Assembly (NCBI RefSeq): GCF_001468065.1
Contig: NZ_LNYZ01000014.1
Location: 1-64,000, forward strand
Length of the DNA: 64,000 bases
Source: Legionella steigerwaltii
GTDB lineage: Bacteria > Pseudomonadota > Gammaproteobacteria > Legionellales > Legionellaceae
Direction: 5' to 3'
In this document: in pieces, positions 17,721 through 26,927 of the stretch
Layout: each line of letters opens with the position of its first letter
Numbering within the stretch: the first letter of the stretch is position 1
Notes under the pieces: generated by a model
Database searches by the model: none
Told to the model about the DNA's origin: nothing
Seen by the model: the letters and a program-made list of their open reading frames with translations, nothing else
Position numbers and translations under genes: made by a program

Positions 17721-18607
17721 CCACGTTCCCTTCGTAAATGGTCACGTAAGAATTTTTCTCGCATTAATCCGCCCGGATCATCTGGAATCAAACGTAACCA
17801 CTGTTCTTTTGCTTGTTGTTTTTCCCGCTCCGCTTCAGATTGAGCTTCGCTATTGTTCTGGTTATTATTTTCTTTGTTTTGCTGCTCTTTGTTTTGTTGA
17901 TCTTTGTTTTGTTGATCTTTGTTTTGTTGATCTTTGTTTTGCTGCTCTTTGTTTTGTTGATCTTTGTTTTGTTGATCTTTGTTTTGTTGATCTTTGTTTT
18001 GTTGATCTTTGTTTTGTTGATCTTTGTTTTGCTGATCTTTGTTTTGCTGATCTTTGTTTTGCTGATCTTTGTTTTGCTGATCTTTGTTTTGCTGATCTTT
18101 GTTTTGTTGATCTTTGTTTTGCTGATCTTTGTTTTGTTGATCTTTGTTTTGCTGATCTTTGTTTTGCTGATCTTTGTTTTGTTGCTCTTTGTTTTGCTGA
18201 TCTTTGTTTTGCTTTTTTTCTTTATCTTTTTTTAAAAGCTCTTCAACCAGCTTACGATTATAAAGCGCATCCTGATTTGTTGAATTGAGTGCTAGAGCTT
18301 TATTGTAGGCTTTAATTGCCTCTTCGTATTGTCCCGTATGTGCTAGGGCGTTACCTTGGTTGTAATAGCCTTGTTCATTTTTTAATTCTTGATACAACTC
18401 AGCAGCTTTTTGGTAATCGCCAGCACGATATGCCGCAGCAGCGGCCCAATCACTCCGTGTAAATGTTTCCTTGGCTTGTTTAAATTGATTTTTTGCCATT
18501 AAGTCTCGCCCTTGTTGATCTGGAGTGGACCATAAGTCTTGCCAACTAAAAGCATGGGTCGTTAAAGACAAAAGTGAGATGAATAAAAGAATAAAGTAAC
18601 GCATCAT
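17708..18607 (-). CDS. batC: BatC-like TPR protein with long DQQNK repeat
   Basis: 299 residues from ATG 18607, which overlaps the batB stop as ATGA. The open frame extends upstream to 18697 inside batB and those 30 residues are not credible. Signal peptide (FILLFISLLSLTTHAFS), then two to three TPR-like helices (about 45-125; YYNQGNALAHTGQYEEAIKA). About 115 residues of DQQNK/EQQNK pentapeptides follow, then a short Gln/Glu tail. The repeat is encoded by a 15-bp tandem array, so length probably varies between strains. It is an envelope-anchored or periplasmic partner of BatA/BatB by family. Confidence 0.85.
   Translation of the reverse strand: MMRYFILLFISLLSLTTHAFSWQDLWSTPDQQGRDLMAKNQFKQAKETFTRSDWAAAAAYRAGDYQKAAELYQELKNEQGYYNQGNALAHTGQYEEAIKAYNKALALNSTNQDALYNRKLVEELLKKDKEKKQNKDQQNKEQQNKDQQNKDQQNKDQQNKDQQNKDQQNKDQQNKDQQNKDQQNKDQQNKDQQNKDQQNKDQQNKDQQNKDQQNKDQQNKEQQNKDQQNKDQQNKDQQNKEQQNKENNNQNNSEAQSEAEREKQQAKEQWLRLIPDDPGGLMREKFLRDHLRRERGWYQ
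17868..18214. repeat. 15-bp tandem repeat (VNTR) inside batC
   Basis: About 22-23 copies of TTGTTTTGTTGATCT-like 15-mers with few variants (GATC or GCTC, TTGTTG or TTGCTG). Each copy encodes one DQQNK or EQQNK pentapeptide on the minus strand, so copy-number changes stay in frame. Confidence 0.95.
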
Positions 18608-19533
18608 ACAACGATCCTCTGTATCCAACCACGCCGAAATACAGGCAAAAGTAACAGCAACGCAGGTATTAAAAACCAGCGTCCTTCGTCGCGCCAAAGT
18701 GGTATGTCATCGTCTGTACTTAAAGCAAACTCATTACTATTACTTGAATTGAGCCATTGATCTAAGTCATTTGAATCTGGGGTATATTGTACCAATTGTC
18801 CTCCACCTGCATCAGCAAAACGGCTGAATAATGGATTTAGATTCTTATCTGCTTTAACCGGCATAATGGACGAATAAATGCCTGATTCGGCTAATTTCTT
18901 CGCTAGGGCAATTGCTTCATTAGAGGGGGTATCTGCGGTTAATACCAAAATTTGTCCTTGGTTGTAACCTGCTTGTTTGATTAAGTTACTGGCTTCATTC
19001 AAGGCACTATCAAGATTTTGCCCAGTTACGGGCATGACATCTGGAGTTAGAGAAGAAAGTAAGGATGAAATAGTTTGTCCATCATCAGTAAGTGGCGAAA
19101 CAACAAAAGGTTCACCGGTAAAGGCTATAAGACCAAATTGGCCCACATCTTTGTGAGCAAATAAATCATGCAACTTAAATTTAGCGCGACTTAGCCGATT
19201 GGGCGTTAAATCGTTAGCCATCATATTGTCTGACATATCTAAAACTAAAACTCTAGGTTGTATTTGTTTATAGGTAGCTACGGGCAGCTTATACCAGACA
19301 GGACCGGCGATGCTCAAAATCATAAATAGAATACTTAAAAACAGACAGACCATGGAACCCATACGCCGTCCTTGTCCTTTTTTTTGCAGTAAATGACTGA
19401 GTAAATGGGAATCACAAACTTCTGACCAAGCATGCAATTTAGGTTTTTGTCGCCATAAAAACAAAATCAATCCTAATAAAGGCAAAATCATCAAAAGCCA
19501 CCAAGGCCTTAAAAAATGAAAATCTGCAATCAT
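18604..19533 (-). CDS. batB: BatB-like von Willebrand factor A protein
   Basis: 309 residues with two N-terminal TM helices (about 8-25 and 58-78), a VWA domain (about 90-270) and a C-terminal TM. The metal-ion-dependent adhesion site reads DMSDN where the consensus is DxSxS, so metal binding may be altered; T and D positions follow further on. It overlaps batA by 4 nt and batC by 4 nt, giving a tightly coupled operon. Confidence 0.87.
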   Translation of the reverse strand: MIADFHFLRPWWLLMILPLLGLILFLWRQKPKLHAWSEVCDSHLLSHLLQKKGQGRRMGSMVCLFLSILFMILSIAGPVWYKLPVATYKQIQPRVLVLDMSDNMMANDLTPNRLSRAKFKLHDLFAHKDVGQFGLIAFTGEPFVVSPLTDDGQTISSLLSSLTPDVMPVTGQNLDSALNEASNLIKQAGYNQGQILVLTADTPSNEAIALAKKLAESGIYSSIMPVKADKNLNPLFSRFADAGGGQLVQYTPDSNDLDQWLNSSNSNEFALSTDDDIPLWRDEGRWFLIPALLLLLPVFRRGWIQRIVV

Positions 19534-20558
19534 GATTTTAATGCCCCCCGACCTGGTACCACAGAGTTTACTTTCAAGGTCAAATCAGCTTTGCCAATCA
19601 ACCAAGAGAAACAAAGTAATAATGCAACACCAACAAACCATGGATAATATTCTTTTTGTGGGCGAACGGTCGCTTGTTCCTGACTTACGGTCTCCAACTC
19701 GTTAATTGTTTTATAAATAGAATGTAATGTTTCAGTATCTGTAGCACGGAAATAGCGACCCCCAGTCATATCAGACATTTTTTGTAAGGTTTCCTCATCC
19801 AAATCTGCTGAAGCATTTTGCATAATAAAATCGCCAACTAAGGCTCTCGATTCTGCTTCAGATCCCAAGCCTATGGTATAGATTTTAATTCCTTCCTCTT
19901 TGGCTAATTCAGCTGCTTTTAGCGGCGCGAGCACGCCTGAATTATTTGCCCCATCCGTCAATAAAATAAGAATCCTTCCTTCTTTAGGTACGTCATTCAA
20001 CCGTTTTACAGCAAGACCAACGGCATCACCAATGGAGGTGGTTTTACCTGCAAGCCCTGCGGTGGCATCTTCCAGACGTAAAAGAATAGTATGCCGATCA
20101 TAAGTGAGCGGTGTTTGTAAATAAGCACGCGTCCCGAAGAGGATCAGACCAATTTTGTCTCCGGAACGATCGCGTACAAATTGCTCAGCAGCACTTTTTA
20201 CTACACTTAAACGGCTTACCGGTCTTCCATGCAGGAGCATATCAGGAATTTCCATACTGCCAGATAAGTCTAAAGCCAACATAATGTTGAATCCTTCACG
20301 TTCAATGGGTTTGGGAGGACCAATCCAGCGAGGACCAGCTAACGCAATAACTAGTAATAACCACACCACAGCTGGAACGATTAGTGAAGATTGTGCTGAA
20401 ACGGAACGTTTTTCTTGATCCGCAATGTGGATCATGGCCGTAAAGAACGGTACTTTCAATGCAGCAGGCAAGTGTACTTTGGCTCTTGGTATTAAAAACC
20501 AGAGGAGCAAGGGTATAGGTAAGAGTATTAGCATCCAAGGATTGGCTAATTCGAACAT
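19530..20558 (-). CDS. batA: BatA-like von Willebrand factor A protein
   Basis: 342 residues: N-terminal TM helices (about 8-25 and 55-78), VWA domain with an intact MIDAS (ALDLSGSMEIPD near residue 90, ILLTDGANNSG near 200) and a C-terminal TM (about 305-325). Inner-membrane protein thought to form complexes with the other Bat proteins and a MoxR ATPase. Overlaps DUF4381 gene by 13 nt and batB by 4 nt. Confidence 0.9.
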   Translation of the reverse strand: MFELANPWMLILLPIPLLLWFLIPRAKVHLPAALKVPFFTAMIHIADQEKRSVSAQSSLIVPAVVWLLLVIALAGPRWIGPPKPIEREGFNIMLALDLSGSMEIPDMLLHGRPVSRLSVVKSAAEQFVRDRSGDKIGLILFGTRAYLQTPLTYDRHTILLRLEDATAGLAGKTTSIGDAVGLAVKRLNDVPKEGRILILLTDGANNSGVLAPLKAAELAKEEGIKIYTIGLGSEAESRALVGDFIMQNASADLDEETLQKMSDMTGGRYFRATDTETLHSIYKTINELETVSQEQATVRPQKEYYPWFVGVALLLCFSWLIGKADLTLKVNSVVPGRGALKS

Positions 20559-21031
20559 GGCACGCTCCTTTGTTTAATCCAGAGTTGTGCTGTGCTGAAC
20601 AATGGTTTGAGATCAATGGGTTCCCCTGTTTTAAAGGGAGCCTCTAACAACATGTCTTTTACCAAATTAAAATCAATTCCTTTGCTTGTTTCATTTAAAA
20701 ATTTAAGCCACTCTTCTCCATGCAAACTTGCAACGCGCTCTCTTGGATAGTAAACAAGGGCAACTCGACGTAACAATTCTGAAATATTCGCACTGGTTAA
20801 GGAGCTATTCTGTTCTTTTTCATAGTTTTTTTGATAGTCACTTAACAAAAGTAACGCTTGTTTCTTAGCCAAAGCATGACGATATCTTTTATAAGCACCA
20901 TAAGCGAGTACGATTGCTAAAAAGAGAACAAAACCCATCAGCATATACCAACCAGGAGCCAATGGCCACCAACCAATGGGTGAAGGAAGGTGTATGTCTT
21001 TTAACTGTGCTAAGGGATCAGTGTTAGCCAC
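20546..21031 (-). CDS. DUF4381 domain protein
   Basis: 161 residues: a short N-terminal segment with IHLPSPIGWWPLAPGWYML leading into one TM helix (about 25-48), then a charged cytoplasmic domain. This is the standard DUF4381 layout, always found in MoxR/Bat operons. Overlaps the DUF58 gene by 8 nt. Function unknown. Confidence 0.88.
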   Translation of the reverse strand: MANTDPLAQLKDIHLPSPIGWWPLAPGWYMLMGFVLFLAIVLAYGAYKRYRHALAKKQALLLLSDYQKNYEKEQNSSLTSANISELLRRVALVYYPRERVASLHGEEWLKFLNETSKGIDFNLVKDMLLEAPFKTGEPIDLKPLFSTAQLWIKQRSVPCSN

Positions 21032-21935
21032 GAGACCTCCTAGGAAAGGTTTGACGCACCAATTGGGCTAAATCAATATCTGCTGTAACTTGAACATACT
21101 GAATGTATAAACGTCGTAATTGATTCTGCAAGTGATCTATGCGTTGCTGGCAATATTGCTCATAAGCGGTGCTCACTGAATGTAGGCTGGTATCGAGTAT
21201 TATTTCTTGCTGTCCATTCGTCATGGCATATTGCTGTGGTTTAGGTGGAGAAAGTTCCACTCGATCACAAACATGATAAGCCAGTATGTCATTATGGTAA
21301 CGTAACCGCTTTAAATGCTTTTCACATTCACTGTCCATAGAGTAAAAATCACTGATTAGAACCAGGATGCTCCCTGGTCTCACGACGCGCCGTAAGCGTG
21401 CCAATGCATCGCTAAGCAGTCTTGGCTGGGCTTCTCTTTGTTCATCAGTCTGATCAGTATATCGACTTAAAGAGGATAACATAGGCAGTACTCCCATATC
21501 ACGACTACGAGGAGTAAATTCACTGTGATCAGTGGCTGAGAAGAATACGCCACCCACTCTATCGCCTTCCTTGATCACGGTCCAGGCAAGAAGCGCTGCT
21601 AGTCGAGCGGCAATTACTGATTTAAACGCAATGCGGGTACCAAAAATCATTGAAGGATTAAAGTCTGTGAGGATGACCACGGGTCTTTCGCGTTCTTCCT
21701 GATAAATTTTGACATGAGGTCTACCGGTACGCGCAGTAACACGCCATTCCATATGACGTATTTCATCACCAGCCTGATAATTTCTTACTTCGGCAAAATC
21801 CATGCCACGACCACGTAATTTGGATAAATGATTGCCGGATCGTATTGCTTTACCTTCGGGGTGATAATAAACGGATTGAACATAGCGCCTTAAGTCAATC
21901 AATTCATTTAATTCTGCAATAACGCCATTAACCAT
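21024..21935 (-). CDS. DUF58 domain protein
   Basis: 303 residues from ATG 21935, which has GAGG 5 nt upstream. Contains the DUF58 signature GRGMDFAEVRNYQAGDEIRH and a VWA-like fold in the second half (VILTDFNPSM, ILVLISDFYSM). The frame is open further upstream to 22058, but that part is the translation of an intergenic palindrome, so I exclude it. Likely client or adaptor of the MoxR ATPase encoded just upstream. Confidence 0.9.
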   Translation of the reverse strand: MVNGVIAELNELIDLRRYVQSVYYHPEGKAIRSGNHLSKLRGRGMDFAEVRNYQAGDEIRHMEWRVTARTGRPHVKIYQEERERPVVILTDFNPSMIFGTRIAFKSVIAARLAALLAWTVIKEGDRVGGVFFSATDHSEFTPRSRDMGVLPMLSSLSRYTDQTDEQREAQPRLLSDALARLRRVVRPGSILVLISDFYSMDSECEKHLKRLRYHNDILAYHVCDRVELSPPKPQQYAMTNGQQEIILDTSLHSVSTAYEQYCQQRIDHLQNQLRRLYIQYVQVTADIDLAQLVRQTFPRRSRG

Positions 21936-21989
21936 AAAAACCTCGTATACCTCATATGCTGTGTAGATGGGGTCGAATCCTTCAATCAT

Positions 21990-22048
21990 GTAGCCTGGGT
22001 GAAGGCACAAGCCGGAACCCGGGTTCCGCTGCGCTTCACCCAGGCTAC
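21990..22048. repeat. Interspersed GTAGCCTGGGTG palindrome, copy 2 (almost no loop)
   Basis: Arms GTAGCCTGGGTGAAGGC... and ...GCTTCACCCAGGCTAC with practically no loop. The right end supplies the TAG stop codon of moxR (22045-22047), so the element is fused to the end of that gene. Confidence 0.88.
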
Positions 22049-23046
22049 GGAACAGCAACTAAACGTAATAAGGAGTCAATAAAATCATCACTATTAATTC
22101 CTTCCGCCTCAGCTTCAAAACTTAATAAAATTCGATGACGTAATACATCATGAGCAATTACGTGAATGTCATCTGGAGTGACATAATCTCTTCCAGAAAG
22201 CCAAGCATGAGCTTTGGAGCAGCGATCCAAAGCAATCGTAGCACGAGGACTGGCGCCAAAACGTAACCAACGACCTAATTCTTCGCTATACACACCGGGA
22301 TTGCGTGTCGCTACTACCAATTGGACGAGATAATTCTCTAATGCTTCGCTTGTATGCACATTAAGTACTTGTTTACGCGCTTCAAATAATGTTTTTTGTG
22401 ATAATTTCTCTGATACCGGTGATTTGGTGGCCATAGCTGCGCCTAAAGCTTCTTTGCGTGATAGGGCTAAAATATCGTGTTCGATTTTGGCATCAGGATA
22501 ACTAATTTTTACATACATTAAAAATCGATCCAATTGGGCTTCAGGCAAAGGATAAGTTCCTTCTTGTTCAATGGGGTTTTGTGTCGCCATGACTAAAAAT
22601 AATTCGGGCAAGGGATAGGTCTTTCCACCTATAGTAACTTGTCTTTCTGCCATTGCCTCAAGTAATGCAGATTGTACTTTTGCTGGGGCACGGTTAATTT
22701 CATCGGCTAAAAGTAAATGATGGAATATGGGGCCGGGTTGAAACACAAAAGAACCATTTTGTGGGTGATATACATCTGTACCGGTTAAATCGCCAGGTAA
22801 TAAATCAGGGGTGAATTGGATGCGATGAAAATTACCTTCGACCCCATCAGACAATTCTTTAACCGCTCGAGTTTTTGCTAATCCAGGTGCGCCTTCTACC
22901 AATAAATGGCCATCAGCAAGTAACGCAATGAGTAAACGTGAAATTAATCCATTTTGGCCTAAGATTTGCGAATTTAAGCGATGACTTAACTGTAATATTT
23001 GGTGCTGCACAGCATTTCCAGTCTTATTGCCTTCTACCTGCTCCAT
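22045..23046 (-). CDS. MoxR family AAA+ ATPase
   Basis: 333 residues. Walker A EGAPGLAKTRAVK (near residue 55), Walker B LLADEINRAPAKVQSALLEAM and sensor region ATQNPIEQEGTYPLPEAQLD typify MoxR. It is a chaperone-like ATPase acting on the VWA proteins encoded downstream. It heads the leftward operon moxR-DUF58-DUF4381-batA-batB-batC-batD. The last codons end in an inserted palindrome that provides its stop. Confidence 0.93.
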   Translation of the reverse strand: MEQVEGNKTGNAVQHQILQLSHRLNSQILGQNGLISRLLIALLADGHLLVEGAPGLAKTRAVKELSDGVEGNFHRIQFTPDLLPGDLTGTDVYHPQNGSFVFQPGPIFHHLLLADEINRAPAKVQSALLEAMAERQVTIGGKTYPLPELFLVMATQNPIEQEGTYPLPEAQLDRFLMYVKISYPDAKIEHDILALSRKEALGAAMATKSPVSEKLSQKTLFEARKQVLNVHTSEALENYLVQLVVATRNPGVYSEELGRWLRFGASPRATIALDRCSKAHAWLSGRDYVTPDDIHVIAHDVLRHRILLSFEAEAEGINSDDFIDSLLRLVAVP

Positions 23047-23213
23047 AGCTTCTACCTTAATAAAAAAATAACATCGAATAGAATAAAATAAAGAGAACTT
23101 ATCCTAGCGTGAATTGTACGCGATGCCAAGTACTGTGAATGATTTTTGTTTAATATTTGTCCAAAAATGGTTTGATTCGGGGGTTTTTCCAATTCTGAGG
23201 ATGTTTCATAATT

Positions 23214-23271
23214 GTAGCCTGGGTGAAGGCGAGGCCGTAACCCGGGTTTCGCTTTGCTTCACCCAGGCTAC
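23214..23271. repeat. Interspersed palindrome, copy 3 (short loop)
   Basis: GTAGCCTGGGTGAAGGCGAG ... GCTTCACCCAGGCTAC, almost loopless, in the gap between moxR and the HEPN-like gene. Confidence 0.88.
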
Positions 23272-23279
23272 GATATTGA

Positions 23280-23723
23280 TTATTGTTGATAGTCTGGATG
23301 AAGTTCTAACGGCATCATCGTTTGTAATTTTTGATAGAAAGAAAGAATTTCTTCACAAAAAACATGAAGCTGTTGCTGATTTTCCCATAAATCATAATCT
23401 GTTCCCTTAAGAAAAACCTGTTGTTTTGCTAAGGTTTTTAATAAAACAATTTCTTGGCGAGAAAAACCCAAATGGCTATTTAATTCAACTAACTCCATAA
23501 GTTTCTTATGTTCTTTAATTGGTCGGTGTTCATGCAAGCAATAGGCTTTTAATGTCAAGACAAAGGCTTGGTACATTAGCGAAGTCACAGGAGTTAATAC
23601 GGTAAGCGGATCGGCTTGTCGAAATGTCCAATCTGTGATTTGTTGTAATAGATAATCAGCAGCATAGGCATGTTGTGTTGCGATATTGAGCATTTCCAAA
23701 GGAGATAAATAACGTTTGTCCAT
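23280..23723 (-). CDS. Small helical protein, possibly HEPN-like
   Basis: 147 residues, all-helical by composition, no signal or membrane segment. The N-terminal part (LNIATQHAYAADYLLQQIT) and the middle (LTLKAYCLHEHRPIKEHKKL) resemble HEPN-fold proteins, but the RxxxxH motif of HEPN RNases is not seen. Function unknown. Divergent from dus, 80 bp away. ATG at 23723. Confidence 0.55.
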   Translation of the reverse strand: MDKRYLSPLEMLNIATQHAYAADYLLQQITDWTFRQADPLTVLTPVTSLMYQAFVLTLKAYCLHEHRPIKEHKKLMELVELNSHLGFSRQEIVLLKTLAKQQVFLKGTDYDLWENQQQLHVFCEEILSFYQKLQTMMPLELHPDYQQ

Positions 23724-23803
23724 GAAGGGATTTTCCTATTTGATTCTTTTCTAGGTTTTAAGTATGTTAAAATAGGCCCTCATTATATCCATGAAATAAA
23801 TTG

Positions 23804-24760
23804 ATGCACGCTTTTATTAACAGTTCTTGGAAAATAGGTACCCTGATTCTGCCCAATCGATTAATTCAAGGCCCTTTGGCAGGTTATAGTTGTGCACCAT
23901 TCAGAACCTTATTTAATCGATATGTGTCCCCTGCATATTGTGTTACCGAAATGAGTTCTGCAACCGACATCCTGCATAGACACCTAGCAAGTTCACGTTA
24001 TGTTTACCGTGCGCCACAGGAGCAGATCCTTGCTTATCAAATTGCAGGCACAGAACCGCACGTATTGGCACAGGCAGCACAACAGTTACAGCTTAAGGGG
24101 GCGGATATTATCGATATAAATTGTGGTTGTCCAAAACCTAAAATACGTAAAAAAGGTGCGGGAAGTGCCTTGCTAGAGGTTCCAGAGCAATTGGCGCGAA
24201 TTATTAAAGAAGTACGCGCCGCAATTACTATCCCTTTAACTATAAAAATTCGCATTCAAGGCAATGAACAGGATCTTTTGCTGGCGAAAAAAATCGAAGA
24301 AGCAGGTGCTGATGCATTGATTGTACATGGTCGGCGTTGGATTGATGATTATAATGTTGCTTCTGATTTGCAGCAAATTGCACAAATCAAACAAGGCCTT
24401 TCTATTCCCGTGATTGCCAATGGCGATATTCATGATGTTGCCAGTTTACAAAGAGCAATAGAATTAAGCGGTTGTGACGCTTACATGATATCGCGAGCTG
24501 GAAGTGGCAAGCCTTGGCTTTATCAGGAGCTATTGGAGCAGCAGAGTATCGCGGTAAGTGTCGCGGAAAAAATCAGTCTGTTTATGACCCATTTGCAAGG
24601 ATTGGCTAGCCTGGAAGATGAGTATAAGGCAGTTTTGCAAAGCAAGTCTTTAATTCGTTATTATTTTGGTAAAAGACTTGGTGAGTCACTATTAAATAGG
24701 TTTTATCAATTGGGTTCTTTAGCTGAAGTTCATTGTTTTTTACAATCTTCTTTTTCATAA
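23804..24760 (+). CDS. tRNA-dihydrouridine synthase
   Basis: 318 residues from ATG 23804 (an in-frame TTG lies 3 nt earlier). FMN TIM-barrel enzyme that reduces uridines in tRNA. The signature INCGCPKPKIRKKGAGSALL holds the catalytic Cys (near residue 106), and IPVIANGDI and SRAGSGKPWL match the phosphate-binding end. Subtype (DusA, B or C) is not certain. Single gene with a palindrome downstream. Confidence 0.9.
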   Translation: MHAFINSSWKIGTLILPNRLIQGPLAGYSCAPFRTLFNRYVSPAYCVTEMSSATDILHRHLASSRYVYRAPQEQILAYQIAGTEPHVLAQAAQQLQLKGADIIDINCGCPKPKIRKKGAGSALLEVPEQLARIIKEVRAAITIPLTIKIRIQGNEQDLLLAKKIEEAGADALIVHGRRWIDDYNVASDLQQIAQIKQGLSIPVIANGDIHDVASLQRAIELSGCDAYMISRAGSGKPWLYQELLEQQSIAVSVAEKISLFMTHLQGLASLEDEYKAVLQSKSLIRYYFGKRLGESLLNRFYQLGSLAEVHCFLQSSFS

Positions 24761-24791
24761 ACTATAATTAAATTATCCCAATCTTGGCATC

Positions 24792-24882
24792 ATAGCCTCA
24801 GTGAAGGCGAAGCCGGAACCCGGGTTTCCTGAGGGTGATTATTTCCCATCTCCCGGGTTCCGCTGTGCTGCACCCAGGCTAC
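24792..24882. repeat. Interspersed palindrome, copy 4
   Basis: ATAGCCTCAGTGAAGGCGAA ... TGCTGCACCCAGGCTAC with a 30-nt loop, between the convergent dus and O-antigen-ligase-like genes. The left arm carries more mutations than the right. Confidence 0.8.
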
Positions 24883-24907
24883 AATCATATTTAAACCGAG
24901 GAACAAT

Positions 24908-26737
24908 TTAGGCTAGATCACTATAATCTTGATTATAAACAATGAGATGTTGTAATCGCTCAGCTACTTGCTTAGCTCCTTCTTGATTGCCGTTTTGAAA
25001 ACGAAGTTTGGCCAGATAATTCAGATAAAGCTCTATATATTCTGGAGGGATAGGATAATGAAGACCAGCCTCCAAAACTCTCTGCGCGAGCTGCAGTTCA
25101 TTTTGCTCGATTAAAAATCGGGCAAAAGTAATTCGAGCTAAACAAAAATGTGGATTATTTTTTAACGTTTTAAGAAAATATTTTTTTGCTTCCTGAGGCT
25201 TATTAAAGACTAAGCTTTGCAACAATGCCATTTGAAAGTAAGAATGGGCAAAGTAGGGGTTCATTGCCATTGCTTGATTAATAGCAGTCATCGCTTTTTC
25301 CGTCCAGTAATGACGCAGGTGATCCGATGGTGCATGTTGGATCAATTGCAAATAAGCATCTATTTGGAGACTTAGAATTTCAACAAAATGAAATGACTTT
25401 AATGCATGGTTGCTATAATTAATCGCCTTATGAAATTGTTTTGCCTGGATCGCGGCCTCAGTTTTTCCAATATAGTGTTCTAAGATTAAAAAGCGAATAA
25501 AGTAACTGCCCATGAGCAAGAGAAATACCATTAGGCTACTTTGTAGAATCCAAATGCTTTTGCCTGAAGACAATGAATAAAATCTAATACAGCCTTCTTT
25601 TTTAAAGAAATAATAAAGATACCCCAAACAACATCCCATGAGGAGATTCATGGGAAATACATAGAAATTAAAATCAATAAAGCTATGGCAAACCAAAGCA
25701 CCTAATGCAGTAAAACAGGCCATACCCTGGATACAGGCTATAGGGTCCTTATCTTGGCGGCTTAAGTAGTGCCTTAAATAAGTGATGCAAGTCACTATAA
25801 TTCCAAGCAGAATAATGATGCCTGGAACTCCTGCTTCAATCAATAATTGTAAAAAGTCGTTGTGAGCATATTCGAGATTAGAGCCGTCGCCCGGCAAACT
25901 AAACGCGGGGTAATACTGTTTAAAATTGAAAATGCCTAGACCATACCAGGGGGTTACTTGCCATAAGTGCCACGCACCTTGCCAAATAACAAGACGTGAT
26001 TTCTCATGCGCAAGTAAATCCAGCCTGTGTTGTATGGCAGGTTGAGCCAATAGATACAATGTACCTAAAGCAAGAACGAGAATTGCCAACAACTGATAAA
26101 TATTTTTTATTTTTATCACGTGGCGACATAAAACGATCTCTAGCGCGGTAAAGAAAAGAAAGCAAAGGATAACACCGCGGCTTAAGGCGGCAAATAAAGC
26201 AATAGTGATAATGTAAATACTGATTAAAAGAAAAGTTGTATGAATTGTTTTTTGTACCTTGGATTGATTCATTCCATTTAATTTAGGATGATTTAACGTA
26301 AAAAATTTCCCCATTAATAAGAGGTTAACCGCCATTAAAAAGGCTGCGGCAGTATTTTTACTTGCAAAAAATCCAGCAGGCATTGCATTTCTAACCAAGA
26401 GTTGAGTTAGAGCATAAGCCGCACAAACCAAGCCTAATATCCAGAGCAATCTTAGTAAATTTTGCCATAACCATTCAGTGAGAGGGGTTTGCGTCACTAA
26501 AAAAAATCCAAATATCCAGGCTGAGCATTGGAAAATGCCGAAAAAAGCAGTGTTAGGAACTATGCCCAGCAGAGGTGGAAGAGTCGTCCAGACAAGCCAG
26601 ATAACGAGCCAAAACGTTAATGTGGCGCATTGGATTAATTTTGGAGGCCAAGAAAAGGAAATAGAACTAACTAAAGCAACAAGCATTATGCTGTAGCTGA
26701 CCAGTATAATTGAATAATCGCTTGTTCCTTTAAACAA
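24908..26737 (-). CDS. O-antigen ligase-like membrane protein with C-terminal TPR
   Basis: About 609 residues: 10-12 TM helices (to about residue 425), then a soluble TPR-like helical tail (about 430-605). The Wzy_C/O-antigen-ligase signature YAHNDFLQLLIEAGVPGII is present near residue 290. This layout fits PglL-type oligosaccharyltransferases or WaaL-like ligases, and the substrate cannot be told. The start is uncertain: the listed one is TTG, and open frame with more hydrophobic sequence extends about 25 codons upstream without a clear ATG. Confidence 0.75.
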   Translation of the reverse strand: MFKGTSDYSIILVSYSIMLVALVSSISFSWPPKLIQCATLTFWLVIWLVWTTLPPLLGIVPNTAFFGIFQCSAWIFGFFLVTQTPLTEWLWQNLLRLLWILGLVCAAYALTQLLVRNAMPAGFFASKNTAAAFLMAVNLLLMGKFFTLNHPKLNGMNQSKVQKTIHTTFLLISIYIITIALFAALSRGVILCFLFFTALEIVLCRHVIKIKNIYQLLAILVLALGTLYLLAQPAIQHRLDLLAHEKSRLVIWQGAWHLWQVTPWYGLGIFNFKQYYPAFSLPGDGSNLEYAHNDFLQLLIEAGVPGIIILLGIIVTCITYLRHYLSRQDKDPIACIQGMACFTALGALVCHSFIDFNFYVFPMNLLMGCCLGYLYYFFKKEGCIRFYSLSSGKSIWILQSSLMVFLLLMGSYFIRFLILEHYIGKTEAAIQAKQFHKAINYSNHALKSFHFVEILSLQIDAYLQLIQHAPSDHLRHYWTEKAMTAINQAMAMNPYFAHSYFQMALLQSLVFNKPQEAKKYFLKTLKNNPHFCLARITFARFLIEQNELQLAQRVLEAGLHYPIPPEYIELYLNYLAKLRFQNGNQEGAKQVAERLQHLIVYNQDYSDLA

Positions 26738-26866
26738 AAACGATGCGATCAGCAGAAAGAAAAATAGGGCTCCTACTATTTTATGAAGACACGACGTAAT
26801 AGCTCACCCCCTACCTATGTGCCGTGGCTTGTCTGTGAAAGCCAATTTTGATGTCCCTTCATGGGA

Positions 26867-26887
26867 TGCCGCGGATAACCCGCGGCA
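26867..26887. repeat. Short palindrome TGCCGCGG-ATAAC-CCGCGGCA
   Basis: Perfect 8-bp arms inside a longer degenerate region (about 26815-26895) that also contains GTGCCGTGGCTTGTC. It sits between the porin gene's stop and the O-antigen-ligase-like gene's start and looks like another small intergenic repeat type. Confidence 0.45.
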
Positions 26888-26927
26888 CACGGATGATTGG
26901 ATAAGCCAAGTGCAAAGGACTTTAACA

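Noticed and set aside
17809..18288. Long rightward ORFs over the batC repeat (Leu/Phe/Val/Cys-rich)
   Set aside because: They are translations of the antisense strand of the 15-bp tandem repeat, which has no stops in several frames.
21966..21984. GGTCGAATCC as a tRNA T-arm
   Set aside because: No acceptor or anticodon arm could be fitted around it; it lies in the moxR/DUF58 junction.
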